The notes: a model not told the origin generated them from the letters alone. A DNA stretch of 64,000 nt from Prochlorococcus sp. AG-449-G23 (GCA_003209585.1 QCQJ01000003.1:1-64000), one strand, 5' to 3'; shown: positions 15,855 through 25,630, counted from the stretch's first letter. Numbers and translations: made by a program.

Positions 15855-16781
15855 ATGACTTCTACACAATCCAAACCATTACATGGAAAAGGACGTGAAT
15901 GCGTCATAACTCGACGTGCCTGCTTTAGTTCTAGTCACCGTTATTGGCTTCCTGAAAAAAGCCCAGAAGAAAATTTAACTCTTTTTGGAAAGTGTAGTAT
16001 TGCACCAGGTCATGGTCATAATTATGAACTTATTGTTTCAATGGGTGGAGAACTAGACTCTGATGGAATGGTACTAAATCTCTCTGATGTAAAACACTCT
16101 ATTAAAGATAAGGTTACTGGACAATTAGATTTTCGTTTTTTAAATGATGTCTGGCCTGAATTTAATGTTAATAATCAAGAGGGTATACTTCCCACAACTG
16201 AAGCATTAGTAAAAGTCATTTGGAGTCGTCTAAAGGATGATTTACCTCTTACAAGTCTAAGACTTTATGAAAACCCAAATTTATGGGCCGATTATTTTGG
16301 AAAAAACATGGAAGCATTTTTAACAGTACAAACTCATTTTGCAGCAGCGCATAGACTTGCAAAAGAAGAGATATCCTTTGATGAAAATAAAAAAATCTAT
16401 GGGAAATGTGCCAGAGTTAATGGCCATGGTCATAACTATCTTGTCGATATAACTGTAAAAGGAGACATTGATAAAAGAACAGGAATGGTTTGCGACTTAT
16501 CTGCCCTACAACAGATAATTAATGATTTGGTTGTTGAACAACTAGATCATACTTTTCTAAATAAAGACATAGAATTTTTCCATAATTGCGTTCCAACTGC
16601 TGAAAATATAGCTTTATTTATTTCTGATATTCTTAAAAAGCCAATACATAACCTTGGTGCAAAATTACACAAAATAAGACTCCAAGAGAGCCCAAATAAT
16701 GCTGCAGAAATTTATGTTGATCAAAAGTTAACCAATTCATTGAAGTTGAAATTTGAAAATAGTTTAGTCACACAAACTTGA
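15855..16781 (+). CDS. Tandem 6-pyruvoyl-tetrahydropterin synthase family protein
   Basis: A 308-residue protein with two PTPS domains. Domain 1 (about 15-140) has zinc ligands H28, H53 and H55, the Cys nucleophile position C47 and E116; however the LDH of the catalytic triad is LDF (F93). Domain 2 (about 155-290) is intact: H166, C185, H191, H193, D231-H232 and E250. The C-x5-HGHNY spacing matches true PTPS rather than the C-x3-HGH of QueD. PTPS makes 6-pyruvoyltetrahydropterin from dihydroneopterin triphosphate, feeding biopterin-type cofactors or pterin glycosides. Queuosine precursor synthesis is the alternative. It is followed by a RibD-type reductase in the same operon. Confidence 0.85.
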   Translation: MTSTQSKPLHGKGRECVITRRACFSSSHRYWLPEKSPEENLTLFGKCSIAPGHGHNYELIVSMGGELDSDGMVLNLSDVKHSIKDKVTGQLDFRFLNDVWPEFNVNNQEGILPTTEALVKVIWSRLKDDLPLTSLRLYENPNLWADYFGKNMEAFLTVQTHFAAAHRLAKEEISFDENKKIYGKCARVNGHGHNYLVDITVKGDIDKRTGMVCDLSALQQIINDLVVEQLDHTFLNKDIEFFHNCVPTAENIALFISDILKKPIHNLGAKLHKIRLQESPNNAAEIYVDQKLTNSLKLKFENSLVTQT

Positions 16782-17449
16782 GTATCCCAAGAGTAATAAT
16801 CGTTATAGCGTCTAGTCTAGATGGGAGAATTGCATTTCCTGGAGGTGGAGAATCGCATCTTGGAAGCGAAGAAGATAAAAAGATGTTAAATCAAAACTTA
16901 TCAATGGTTGATGCCACCATTTTTGGTTTAGGTACTTTAATAGCTCATCAATCAACTTACCTAATTAAAAATCTCAATGATAATGATGAAGTAAATATAT
17001 CAAAAAGCCAGCCAATTTCTATAGTTGCTTCAAATAGCAAGAAATTTAACAGCAATTGGAAATACTTTCATCAACCAATTAGAAGATGGCTAATAAGCTC
17101 AAGTAAAGTAGATAATTCGTCAAATCATGACTTCGAGAAACAACTCTTTTTCAAGGAATCATGGAGAAAAACTTTAATTTCACTCAAAAAACAAGGGATA
17201 AATGATCTAGCTCTTTTAGGAGGTGCAAAACTTATAAATTCATTTATAAAGGAGGATCTAATAACAGATATAAAAATTACAATAATTCCACGAATTATTG
17301 GAGGTAAATATACTTGGATCCCTCCAGAACAAACAAATGAGATTTTTAATCTCAAAAGATTATGGGAAATAAAATCAATTAAAAATTTAATGAATAATGA
17401 AATCCACGTTCATTACAAAAAAATTTTAAATAGATTCAATAATACATGA
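16778..17449 (+). CDS. RibD C-terminal/DHFR-like reductase
   Basis: A 223-residue protein of the RibD_C superfamily: VIIVIASSLDGRIAFPGG at the start, LGSEEDKKML, ATIFGLGTLIAHQSTYL, and LALLGGAKLINSFIKEDLITDIKITIIPRIIGG (NADPH-binding and core). It lacks the deaminase half of RibD. The likely start is TTG 16778, overlapping the PTPS stop (TTGA). Standing right after a pterin synthase, it could reduce a pterin or dihydrofolate; reduction of the riboflavin intermediate is the alternative. Coupling to PTPS is seen, the substrate is inferred. Confidence 0.78.
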   Translation: MSIPRVIIVIASSLDGRIAFPGGGESHLGSEEDKKMLNQNLSMVDATIFGLGTLIAHQSTYLIKNLNDNDEVNISKSQPISIVASNSKKFNSNWKYFHQPIRRWLISSSKVDNSSNHDFEKQLFFKESWRKTLISLKKQGINDLALLGGAKLINSFIKEDLITDIKITIIPRIIGGKYTWIPPEQTNEIFNLKRLWEIKSIKNLMNNEIHVHYKKILNRFNNT

Positions 17450-18600
17450 ACCCAAAAATATATAAAGTTGAAGTCAAATTGTCTATTAAGGAAATTTCCA
17501 AGGAGATATGGAATGAATTAGCAAATGAAATAAATAATCCATTTTATGAATGGACTTGGCTTAAAAACCTTGAAATATCAAAAAGTGTTTCAAGAGAAAC
17601 TGGTTGGCAGCCTCTATATTTTATTGCTTATAAAAATGAAGAAATACTAGGAATTGCTCCACTTTTTTTAAAAAATCATAGCTATGGAGAATTCATTTTT
17701 GACCAATCATTTGCAAGATTGGCTCAAGAGCTGAATTTAAATTATTATCCTAAATTAATTGGAATGAGTCCTTATAGTCCTATAAATGGATATCAATTTC
17801 TTTATAAAAAAAATAAAGATAAAAAAGAAATTACAAATTTACTTATAAACCATATCGAAAGCTTTGCAATTACTAACAAAATTTTAAGTTGTAATTTTTT
17901 ATATATTGATGAAAACTGGGGTAATCATCTTAAATCTTTGGGATACAATGAATGGATAAATTCCAGCAGTGAATGGAGAAGTAATGGAGAAAAAACATTT
18001 GATGATTTTCTTTCTAGATTTAACTCTAATCAGAGAAAAAATATAAAAAAAGAGAGGAAATCAATTACTAAACAAGATATTATTGTAGAAATTTTTAATG
18101 AAGATGATATCAACAAAGAAATCCTCAAAAAAATGCATAATTTTTATGAAAAGCATTGTTCGAGGTGGGGAGTTTGGGGAAGCAAATATCTAACATCTAC
18201 ATTTTTCGAAAAAATCGTTGACAATAAAAAAAATCTTTTACTTTTTAGCGCATCAAAAAATGATTCAAATGAAATTTTTGCTATGTCGATGTGCGTTAAA
18301 AATAAAAACAACTTATGGGGTAGATATTGGGGGAGTCAAGAAGAAATATCTAATTTACATTTTGAATTATGCTACTACCAGCCAATTGAATGGGCAATAA
18401 AAAATAGTATCCATTTGTTTGATCCCGGAGCGGGTGGAAAACATAAAAGGAGGAGGGGGTTTTTTGCAAAAAGGACCATTAGCTTGCATAAGTGGTTTGA
18501 CAAAAATATGGAAAATATAATTAATCCTTGGCTAAATGAAGTTAATAAACAAACCGAGATGGGAATTGATTTTGAAAATAAATCTATACCCTTTAAATAA
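17446..18600 (+). CDS. GNAT/FemAB-like protein (DUF482, COG3146)
   Basis: A 384-residue protein of the DUF482/BioF2-like acyltransferase group. Characteristic blocks are NPFYEWTWLKNLEIS, FIAYKNEEILGIAPLFLKNHSYGEFIFDQSFA, FLSRFNSNQRKNIKKERK, RYWGSQEEISNLHFELCYYQPIEWAI and FDPGAGGKHKRRRGF. Older annotations call this group peptidoglycan biosynthesis, without biochemical support here. The ATG overlaps the stop of the RibD-like gene (ATGA), so it is third in the pterin-linked operon. Its role in that context is unknown. Confidence 0.78.
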   Translation: MNPKIYKVEVKLSIKEISKEIWNELANEINNPFYEWTWLKNLEISKSVSRETGWQPLYFIAYKNEEILGIAPLFLKNHSYGEFIFDQSFARLAQELNLNYYPKLIGMSPYSPINGYQFLYKKNKDKKEITNLLINHIESFAITNKILSCNFLYIDENWGNHLKSLGYNEWINSSSEWRSNGEKTFDDFLSRFNSNQRKNIKKERKSITKQDIIVEIFNEDDINKEILKKMHNFYEKHCSRWGVWGSKYLTSTFFEKIVDNKKNLLLFSASKNDSNEIFAMSMCVKNKNNLWGRYWGSQEEISNLHFELCYYQPIEWAIKNSIHLFDPGAGGKHKRRRGFFAKRTISLHKWFDKNMENIINPWLNEVNKQTEMGIDFENKSIPFK

Positions 18601-18660
18601 AAAATTATTTTGCTTTACCAAAGATTATATTAGATATATAGTTTTTTTTAACTTCTTAGA

Positions 18661-19047
18661 ATGGATTCTAGAAAAAGTTTCGATGAAAAAACAAAGATTG
18701 ATAATAATCTATCCAATCGATATATAGACTTAGATCCAAAAGGTTATTTTATTATAAAAGTAAATTTAGAAGAAAATAAAATAATTTTAGAGCACTTTCT
18801 AAATAATATTAATGATGACGGATATGCGCTTGACCCAGAAACAAATGAACCAATAAAATGCGATTCTCAAAATAAAAGAGCTAGTAATGAAGTTTTTGAA
18901 GGTATTAGTGCGAAACAACTTGGAATATTGATCACTGAAGAAAGAAATGACTTAATAACCAGATTTGATCATGCTCTATATTTAGGCCGGGAACTACAAA
19001 AAGCAGAAGAATGTTTATATAAAAAATTACCATATATCCAAGATTAA
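18661..19047 (+). CDS. DUF4346 domain protein
   Basis: A 128-residue protein whose conserved segments (GYFIIKVNLEENKIILEHF, ALDPETNEPIKCD, ITRFDHALYLGRELQKAE) fit DUF4346. In other organisms that domain accompanies dihydropteroate-synthase-like proteins. It is 60 nt behind the GNAT gene on the same strand, extending the apparent pterin/folate neighbourhood. Start ATG 18661; other frames are not convincing. The family link is moderately sure, the function unknown. Confidence 0.65.
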   Translation: MDSRKSFDEKTKIDNNLSNRYIDLDPKGYFIIKVNLEENKIILEHFLNNINDDGYALDPETNEPIKCDSQNKRASNEVFEGISAKQLGILITEERNDLITRFDHALYLGRELQKAEECLYKKLPYIQD

Positions 19048-19111
19048 GAAATTAAACGAAAAAATCTAATCTTTTCATCTGATGTTAAATTAAATAAAAA
19101 TAAAAAAATTA

Positions 19112-19204
19112 ATGAACATCATTTTCTATTTTGCATTTATTGGTTTTGGTTTTGGAGCTGCTTTCGCATTAGATAAGCTCTTAAGAGCAGTTAAATTAAT
19201 TTAA
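19112..19204 (+). CDS. petL: Cytochrome b6f subunit PetL-like peptide
   Basis: A 30-residue peptide with one transmembrane helix: MNIIFYFAFIGFGFGAAFAL then DKLLRAVKLI. The ending LR-VKLI and the glycine-rich single helix match cyanobacterial PetL, a peripheral small subunit of the cytochrome b6f complex in thylakoids. It is too short for routine gene calling. It lies 64 nt behind the DUF4346 gene and ends 4 nt before the convergent rimO stop. PetM and PetN have different, recognisable sequences. Confidence 0.6.
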   Translation: MNIIFYFAFIGFGFGAAFALDKLLRAVKLI

Positions 19205-19208
19205 AGAA

Positions 19209-20573
19209 CTACAAAATTTTAATAATCTCTCCATACAAATCATATTCATTCGCAAAAGAAATATTTGCATCAACAAATTTACCAATATAATTTTTCAAAT
19301 CATTTTTATCTTTAACAGATAAAATTACAGTTCCATCAATTTCAGGCGCGAAATTGTAGGACCGACCGATTAATTCATTATTATCGGATATTTTTTCTAC
19401 CAAAATCTTCATTTTTGAACCAACATATGTCTGATTTTTATCTCGAGAGATATTTTGTTGAACTGAAATAACGTTATCTTTTCTTGCCTCTGAAACCTCT
19501 GGGGATACTTTATTTGGCAAATCAAAAGCTGCAGTTCCTTCCTCAGGAGAAAAAATAAAAACTCCTACATGATCAAATTTATGCCTATCCAAAAATGCTA
19601 GAAGATGTTCAAAATGTTCTTTTTTTTCTCCTGGGAAACCAACAATGAGACTAGTTCTTAATACTGCAGATGGAATTTCTTCTCTAATTTTCTCCAAAAT
19701 TGATTCATTCAAAGAAGCCTGCCAAGGTCTATTCATACTCTTCAACACATCTGGATGACTATGCTGAAGTGGCAAATCAAAGTAAGGCACTATATTCTTT
19801 GAATCTTTGAAAGCTCTAATAACTTCATCAGTTAAACCCGTTGGATAAGCATAATGTATCCTTATCCAAGGAATTGGAACTTTAGAAAGCTCATTCAAAA
19901 GTTTGGCTAATGATGGCTTTCCATAAATATCTTGACCATAATTAGTTGTTATTTGACTAATTAATATGATTTCTTGAATACCCCGCTTTGCAAGACTTTT
20001 AGCTTCTGAAACTACAGATTCTATTGTTCTACTCCTTTGAGGACCTCTCAACTTAGGAATAATACAAAAAGCGCAATTATAGTTACAGCCTTCAGCAATA
20101 CGAAGATAAGCAACAAATTTGTTTTTATCTACAAAACGAGGTATTTCCTCATCTGCAATAAATTCCGGTATTTTCGAAACTTCACTAACGATTTCACCTT
20201 TTTCTACTCTATCTAAAACCTTTGCTATCTTTTGATAATCTCCTGTTCCAACCAAACCTTTTATTTCAGGGATTTCTTTTAGAAGTTCATCTTTAAAATG
20301 CTGAGCCATACAGCCTGCAACTATTACTTCCTTTCCTTGATTTGTGTATTCTAGAATTTTTCTAATAGATTCTTCTCTAGCTGTTTCAATAAAACTACAA
20401 GTATTTACAACAACAACATTTGCATCATTTATATTGCTTTCAACTTCATAACCCTCTTTATCTAATAAGCCTTGCATATGTTCAGTATCAACAAGATTTT
20501 TCTCACATCCAACATGACTGAATGCAATCTTTGATAGTTTTTTATCTTTAACCTTGAGACTAATTTGTTTCAC
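19209..20573 (-). CDS. rimO: Ribosomal protein uS12 methylthiotransferase
   Basis: A radical SAM enzyme that methylthiolates the conserved aspartate of ribosomal protein S12. The 454-residue protein has the UPF0004 domain with cluster cysteines C23, C59 and C88. The radical SAM triad [13 protein letters not shown] has C163, C167 and C170, and a C-terminal TRAM domain is present. The [11 protein letters not shown] and [14 protein letters not shown] blocks fit RimO better than MiaB. Start ATG 20573 (MKQISLK). It diverges from the VKOR gene. Confidence 0.93.
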   Translation of the reverse strand: MKQISLKVKDKKLSKIAFSHVGCEKNLVDTEHMQGLLDKEGYEVESNINDANVVVVNTCSFIETAREESIRKILEYTNQGKEVIVAGCMAQHFKDELLKEIPEIKGLVGTGDYQKIAKVLDRVEKGEIVSEVSKIPEFIADEEIPRFVDKNKFVAYLRIAEGCNYNCAFCIIPKLRGPQRSRTIESVVSEAKSLAKRGIQEIILISQITTNYGQDIYGKPSLAKLLNELSKVPIPWIRIHYAYPTGLTDEVIRAFKDSKNIVPYFDLPLQHSHPDVLKSMNRPWQASLNESILEKIREEIPSAVLRTSLIVGFPGEKKEHFEHLLAFLDRHKFDHVGVFIFSPEEGTAAFDLPNKVSPEVSEARKDNVISVQQNISRDKNQTYVGSKMKILVEKISDNNELIGRSYNFAPEIDGTVILSVKDKNDLKNYIGKFVDANISFANEYDLYGEIIKIL

Positions 20574-20680
20574 AAACTTTAAAAATTAAGAATTAAAAGA
20601 TTTAAACAGCATTTCGTATACAACTCTCATGCCAAGATAATATTAGGATAGATAATGTAAATAACAAACTTTCATTTTGT

Positions 20681-21616
20681 ATGGCCCTTAAAACTTTAAA
20701 CAGTAGAAATAAAAAAGACTTGAAATGGCCAAAAATCATAATCGCAGGGCTTAGCACCATAGGCATAGTTGACACAGGTTCGATTACTTTAAAAAACTGG
20801 GGATTATTTACCTCACTTTCATGCCCAGGCATACAAAATGGTTGTGAAACAGTTTTAAATAGTCCTTGGGGTACTTTATTTGAAAATAATCAATTTAATA
20901 TACCTCTCTCATTAGCGGGATTTATAACGTATTTATCAATATTAGTTATCACAATAATACTTTCACTCAATTTAATTTCTCCAAAAGAAAAACTAAATAA
21001 GTTTTTATGGTGGTCAATATTTCTAATATCTTGTGCCTCATCAACATTTAGCTTTTTATTACTAAACATAATGTTTTTAAAGATTCAAGCATATTGCTTT
21101 TTTTGTATACTTTCAGCAATTTTGTCGTTTTCTATCTTTATAATTTCTATGATTGGAGCAAAGTTTGAAAGTAGAGAACCTATGATTTTTAGAGGTTTCA
21201 TAGTAGCCATTAGTGTCCTGCTAGGGGGGCTAATTTGGTCAACTAATGTTGACCCCACGAATGCTATTGATGTTAAAAGCCCCACTGAAAATGTATCACC
21301 AATAATTACCACTTCAAGCTCTCCCCAGAAGGTAAAATTTGCAAAATTTTTAAGTGAAAACAATATTGTTATGTATAGTGCATACTGGTGCCCACATTGC
21401 CATGATCAGAAACAATTATTTGGTAGAGAAGCAGTTAAAGAATTAAAAGTAGTTGAATGCGCTAAAGATGGTAAAGATAATGATCATGAACTATGCCAAA
21501 CGAAAGGAATCAGTGGATTTCCTTCTTGGGAAATAAATGGAGAAATCATTAGTGGTACTCGCGACTTGGAAGAATTAGCGATAAAAACAAACTATCAAGG
21601 AGATTCTAATTTTTAA
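20681..21616 (+). CDS. VKOR-thioredoxin fusion (disulfide bond formation)
   Basis: A 311-residue membrane protein joining a vitamin K epoxide reductase domain (about 15-185, four or five helices) to a periplasmic/lumenal thioredoxin-like domain (about 215-311). VKOR cysteines: C48 and C55 in the first loop, and the CFFC pair C139/C142 next to the quinone site. The thioredoxin domain carries WCPHC (C237/C240), followed by a second cysteine pair. Such fusions replace DsbA/DsbB in cyanobacteria, passing electrons to plastoquinone. It converges with nadB with an 11-nt overlap. Confidence 0.9.
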   Translation: MALKTLNSRNKKDLKWPKIIIAGLSTIGIVDTGSITLKNWGLFTSLSCPGIQNGCETVLNSPWGTLFENNQFNIPLSLAGFITYLSILVITIILSLNLISPKEKLNKFLWWSIFLISCASSTFSFLLLNIMFLKIQAYCFFCILSAILSFSIFIISMIGAKFESREPMIFRGFIVAISVLLGGLIWSTNVDPTNAIDVKSPTENVSPIITTSSSPQKVKFAKFLSENNIVMYSAYWCPHCHDQKQLFGREAVKELKVVECAKDGKDNDHELCQTKGISGFPSWEINGEIISGTRDLEELAIKTNYQGDSNF

Positions 21617-23273
21617 TAAATCTTTTTTCAATTTTTTGATCTAACTGTTGTCTAGTATGGCATTCCCAATTTTTATCTTTATCTGGAAAATCATCTCTAT
21701 AATGCCCTCCTCTACTCTCTTCTCTAAATAGACAAGCTTTTGATAAAGTTATAGTCGTTATTTGTCTATTCTTTAAATCAAGTAAAAGATTCAATACTCT
21801 CCTATTGCGTTCACTAAGTTTAACTTTTTGATCAAATTTTATTTTTTCAAGACTATTTAGTAAAGCATTTTTTTGTAATTTATCGTTATCATCTTGAATA
21901 AACTTTAAAAATTTACTCATATTTACCTTATTCCGAGATACTCCTAAATTTAACCAACATAGTTTTCTTAGTTCATCAATTTTTTCAGCAATTCTAGAAA
22001 TTTGATCTTCTTTAGGATCTTCAATATCAAACTCTTGCAATGATCTATCAAATTTTGCAAATTTTGGAAGATCGTTCAAGACAATTGAAGACATTTTTCT
22101 TGCAAAAACAAGACACTCCATCAATGAATTACTTGCCAGTCTATTAGCACCGTGCACACCTGTAGAAGCAACTTCTCCAACGGCATATAATCCTTTTATC
22201 GTAGAAGATGCATTTAGATCAGTTTTAACACCTCCCATCCAATAATGAGCCGCAGGAGCTACAGGTATAACTTCATTTAAAGGGTTAACACCATAATCCT
22301 GACATCGACTTAAGATTGTGGGGAAGCGCTCTACAATTTTTTCTGGGTCAATATACCGAAGATCTAAGCCAACATGATCTACATTATGATCATGCATATT
22401 TTTCATAATTGCTCTACTTACCTGATCTCTAGTAGCTAAATCACGATTTTCAAGATTTTTAACTGGACTGTCACCATTTTTATCAACTAAAATGGCTCCC
22501 TCTCCTCTAAGTGCTTCAGATATTAAAAAGCAAGGTGCACCATAAAATTTTAAAGCAGTTGGATGAAATTGCACGAACTCTAAATCTTCGATAGCAGCGC
22601 CTGCTTTCCATGCAAGAGCAATTCCTTCACCAGAGGATTGAGCAGGATTTGTTGTATTAGTAAATAAATGCCCACCCCCACCTGTAGCCAAAACAACAGC
22701 TCTAGACTGAATCCAATACAAATTTGCTCCATCAAGAACCTGAACTCCTCTACATTCTTTATTTTCAATGAGAAGTTCAGTTACTCTTACACCCCTGCAG
22801 TGAAGAATATTTTTTTGATTCTCAATATGATCTTCTAAAACTTCAACTAATGCTCTTCCAGTACGATCTTTAACATGTAAGACTCTTCTTCGTGAATGGG
22901 CTGCTTCTAAAGTAGTAGCTAATTGATCAGAACTTTGATCAAAAATCATTCCTAAATTCTGCAACCTTTCTACACAACCTGGAGCTTCTTTAACCAACAT
23001 TTCTACAGCTTGAAAATCACATAGGCCATCTCCGGCTTTTAAAGTATCATCAGCATGCAGATCAAATGAATCATCTTGTCTAACAACAGATGCAATTCCT
23101 CCTTGAGCCCATCTACTGGAAGATACCTTACTAGTATTTCTATTTAAAAGAAGCACTTTTAAATTTGCGGGTAATTCAAGACAAGTCATAAGGCCAGCCG
23201 CTCCAGCACCGACAACAATTACATCCCAACTATTTATTGGTATCGATTCTTGCGAAAATGGAGGCCTTAACAT
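21606..23273 (-). CDS. nadB: L-aspartate oxidase
   Basis: Oxidises L-aspartate to iminoaspartate for de novo NAD synthesis. The 555-residue flavoprotein has the FAD motif VIVVGAGAAGLMTCLELP, SSRWAQGGIASVV, the fumarate-reductase-like blocks EAAHSRRRVLHVKDRTGR and EFVQFHPTAL, and GANRLASNSLMECLVF. A C-terminal helical domain follows. It fits NadB better than succinate dehydrogenase by its lack of the covalent-FAD histidine context and by length. It is 1 nt from the DUF3120 gene, probably co-transcribed. Confidence 0.93.
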   Translation of the reverse strand: MLRPPFSQESIPINSWDVIVVGAGAAGLMTCLELPANLKVLLLNRNTSKVSSSRWAQGGIASVVRQDDSFDLHADDTLKAGDGLCDFQAVEMLVKEAPGCVERLQNLGMIFDQSSDQLATTLEAAHSRRRVLHVKDRTGRALVEVLEDHIENQKNILHCRGVRVTELLIENKECRGVQVLDGANLYWIQSRAVVLATGGGGHLFTNTTNPAQSSGEGIALAWKAGAAIEDLEFVQFHPTALKFYGAPCFLISEALRGEGAILVDKNGDSPVKNLENRDLATRDQVSRAIMKNMHDHNVDHVGLDLRYIDPEKIVERFPTILSRCQDYGVNPLNEVIPVAPAAHYWMGGVKTDLNASSTIKGLYAVGEVASTGVHGANRLASNSLMECLVFARKMSSIVLNDLPKFAKFDRSLQEFDIEDPKEDQISRIAEKIDELRKLCWLNLGVSRNKVNMSKFLKFIQDDNDKLQKNALLNSLEKIKFDQKVKLSERNRRVLNLLLDLKNRQITTITLSKACLFREESRGGHYRDDFPDKDKNWECHTRQQLDQKIEKRFIKN

Positions 23274-24040
23274 TAAACCAGTCCACTAAAAGTTGGTTGC
23301 AGAATTGCTAAAACAATAAAAATACCATCAACAATTAATGTCGTTTGAATTACATAACTAGAAACTAAGAGTGCTTTACCACTAGTAGTATTAATTGTGG
23401 CAAAATCAAAAATTTCTTTTGAAATAAACCAAAGTAAAAGAGCAACAAAAACAATAATAGATAATGATTTTATTTGGATAAGATTTTCTGATGTTTGTTG
23501 AAGAATTTGAGGTGCAGTTTCAGAATCTGCTGTAATTACCTGCCTCCATTGATCCATTATTCCAATTAAAAATATTGTAATGTCGGTAACTGCAGTTCCA
23601 AATAAAGAAGAGATATAAAAACTTGAACCTATTTTCCAATTAGTACCAAGTCCAATTAAAGCTAATGGGAGAACTACAGCTTCAACAGGTATATGAAGAA
23701 TCGGGAATGGGCTTAACCATCCCCAGAACAAACATCCACCAAGCCAACTGCCTGACACACCAAGCAATAATGAACTTACAATAAACCACTTATTTGATCC
23801 TTTCTGATTCAAAACAAATGCCACTAAGAGAATAATAAAAGTAAAACAAAGAGCACTTATTGGTTCTAATCTAACCCAAGGGGCTTGAGCAAAAATAGGA
23901 AAAATTACAAAAAAAGAAGACCATAATCTTAAAGATATAGGATTTGATAAAAAACTATTTTCATATGAATCAACTGTCTTTTGCAATTCATAGTTTAATT
24001 TATCTTTCACTTCTAAATTTTTTGTAATTAATTCTTTCAA
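23273..24040 (-). CDS. DUF3120 membrane protein
   Basis: A 255-residue protein with about seven predicted membrane segments and a soluble N-terminal tail of about 35 residues. Conserved pieces such as FPIFAQAPWVRLEPISAL, WLGGCLFWGWLSPFPILHIPVEA and FYISSLFGTAVTDITIFLIGIMDQWR are typical of DUF3120, a cyanobacteria-specific family of unknown function. Its end shares a nucleotide with the nadB start. Whether it handles a quinone or NAD-related substrate is speculation. Confidence 0.75.
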   Translation of the reverse strand: MKELITKNLEVKDKLNYELQKTVDSYENSFLSNPISLRLWSSFFVIFPIFAQAPWVRLEPISALCFTFIILLVAFVLNQKGSNKWFIVSSLLLGVSGSWLGGCLFWGWLSPFPILHIPVEAVVLPLALIGLGTNWKIGSSFYISSLFGTAVTDITIFLIGIMDQWRQVITADSETAPQILQQTSENLIQIKSLSIIVFVALLLWFISKEIFDFATINTTSGKALLVSSYVIQTTLIVDGIFIVLAILQPTFSGLV

Positions 24041-24225
24041 TGAATAAAGCTTTTTTTTATTTTAATTAATTTAAATCGTGTTTTAGAAAACTGCGAATGC
24101 CATATTTTAATAAATCAAAGGCCCTTAATTTCAAACCTATATTTAGTATTTTAAAAGTATTTAATACACTTTGAGTCATATATAAGTTTAGAATAGATAT
24201 AAAGAAGAGTATTTAGCCTTTAATT

Positions 24226-25605
24226 GTGTGGCAAGAAATTAATTACAGAGAAGATCCCAATGATTTTTTGGTTCCTAATATTACTTATAAAATAAATCCT
24301 GCAGAAATTGAAAGCATTGAAGCTAATTCCATCGCTCAAGAAATAGGATTTGAATCAGGTGATTCAATTATTAGTATTAATGGTAAAAAACCAAGAGATT
24401 TAATTGATTATCAGATTCTCATTAGTGAAGAAATTTTAGACATATCCGTTTTAGATAAAAATAATGAAATTCACAATATAAGTATTGAAAAAGATCAAGA
24501 CGTAAATTTAGGTATTAATTTTAAAGATGCATTATTTGATTCAATAAAGCAATGCAATAATAATTGTCCATTTTGTTTTATAGATCAACAGCCAAGTGGT
24601 AAAAGAAAAAGCCTTTATATAAAAGATGATGATTATAGATTAAGTTTCCTGTATGGCTCTTATCTAACTCTTACGAATTTAAAAAAAGAAGACTGGGAAA
24701 GAATTGCTATGCAAAATCTATCCCCACTTTTTATTTCAGTTCATGCTACTGATCCTTCTACAAGGGAAAAATTATTAAAAAATAAAAAAGCGGGAGTGAT
24801 CCTTGATCAAATTTCCTGGTTTGAGAAAAACTCTATTCAAATACATGCTCAAATTGTTGTTTGTCCAGATATAAATGATGGGGATATTCTTGAGAAATCA
24901 ATTTTGGAACTTGCTAAATTCCACAAAAAAACTTCTCAAACAGTACTCTCAGTTGCAATAGTTCCTGTAGGACTTACAAAATTTAGACCTGAAAATGATG
25001 GATTAAAATCAATAAGCCCAGGATACGCAATAAAAACGATTAAAAAGGTAGAGAGAATTCAAGCCTTTCTACAAAGTAATCTTGGAACTCGTTTTTGTTG
25101 GCTGGCAGACGAATGGTATTTAATAGCTGGTATAAATTTACCTAGTTATAAAACCTACGAAAATATGCCACAAGAATCTAATGGAGTAGGATCAATTAGA
25201 AACTTTCTAAAAATATTAAGCGAGAAGTCTAACAACCTGCCAAAAAAAATAAAACAGCCAAAAAAAGTAAGTTGGATTGTTGGTAAATTAGTTCATGAAG
25301 CACTAATTCCTATAGTTGAGAAATTAAACTTAATTGATGGTTTAAAAATTAACTTATATGGTTTACCAAGTATTTATTGGGGTCAAGATCAAGTTGTTAC
25401 AGGTCTGCTTACTGGAGAAGATCTAATTTACGGGCTGAAAAATAAGGATTTAGGAGAAGCTATGTACATACCATCTATTATGTTAAAGCTAAATACTGAT
25501 TTATTTCTAGATGATAAAAATATTAAAGAAGTTGAAAATCAATTAAATACCAAAATTCACGTTCTTGATGACTCAAATGATATTATTAATACTTTGATCG
25601 GTTAA
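24226..25605 (+). CDS. DUF512 radical SAM-like FeS protein (TIGR03279 type)
   Basis: A 459-residue cyanobacterial protein. A PDZ-like segment (ANSIAQEIGFESGDSIISING) at residues 33-53 is followed by a radical-SAM-like C-x3-C-x2-C motif, QCNNNCPFCFIDQQP (C110, C114, C117). A DUF512 domain fills the C-terminal half (RFCWLADEWYLIAG). Known relatives occur across oxygenic phototrophs and clostridia; the reaction is unknown. Start is GTG 24226. It is followed by a TolC-like gene, with a 6-bp-stem hairpin at 25605-25620 between them. Confidence 0.85.
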   Translation: MWQEINYREDPNDFLVPNITYKINPAEIESIEANSIAQEIGFESGDSIISINGKKPRDLIDYQILISEEILDISVLDKNNEIHNISIEKDQDVNLGINFKDALFDSIKQCNNNCPFCFIDQQPSGKRKSLYIKDDDYRLSFLYGSYLTLTNLKKEDWERIAMQNLSPLFISVHATDPSTREKLLKNKKAGVILDQISWFEKNSIQIHAQIVVCPDINDGDILEKSILELAKFHKKTSQTVLSVAIVPVGLTKFRPENDGLKSISPGYAIKTIKKVERIQAFLQSNLGTRFCWLADEWYLIAGINLPSYKTYENMPQESNGVGSIRNFLKILSEKSNNLPKKIKQPKKVSWIVGKLVHEALIPIVEKLNLIDGLKINLYGLPSIYWGQDQVVTGLLTGEDLIYGLKNKDLGEAMYIPSIMLKLNTDLFLDDKNIKEVENQLNTKIHVLDDSNDIINTLIG

Positions 25606-25630
25606 TCGAATATCTTCGATACTTTAAAAC

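Noticed and set aside
18218..18727. Plus-strand frames overlapping the GNAT gene and reaching into the DUF4346 gene
   Set aside because: Lys/Ile/Asn-rich out-of-frame translations of a recognised gene, with no independent signal.
25605..25620. Hairpin ATCGAA-TATC-TTCGAT between the DUF512 and TolC genes as a terminator
   Set aside because: The stem is only 6 bp and no T-tract follows; more likely incidental.
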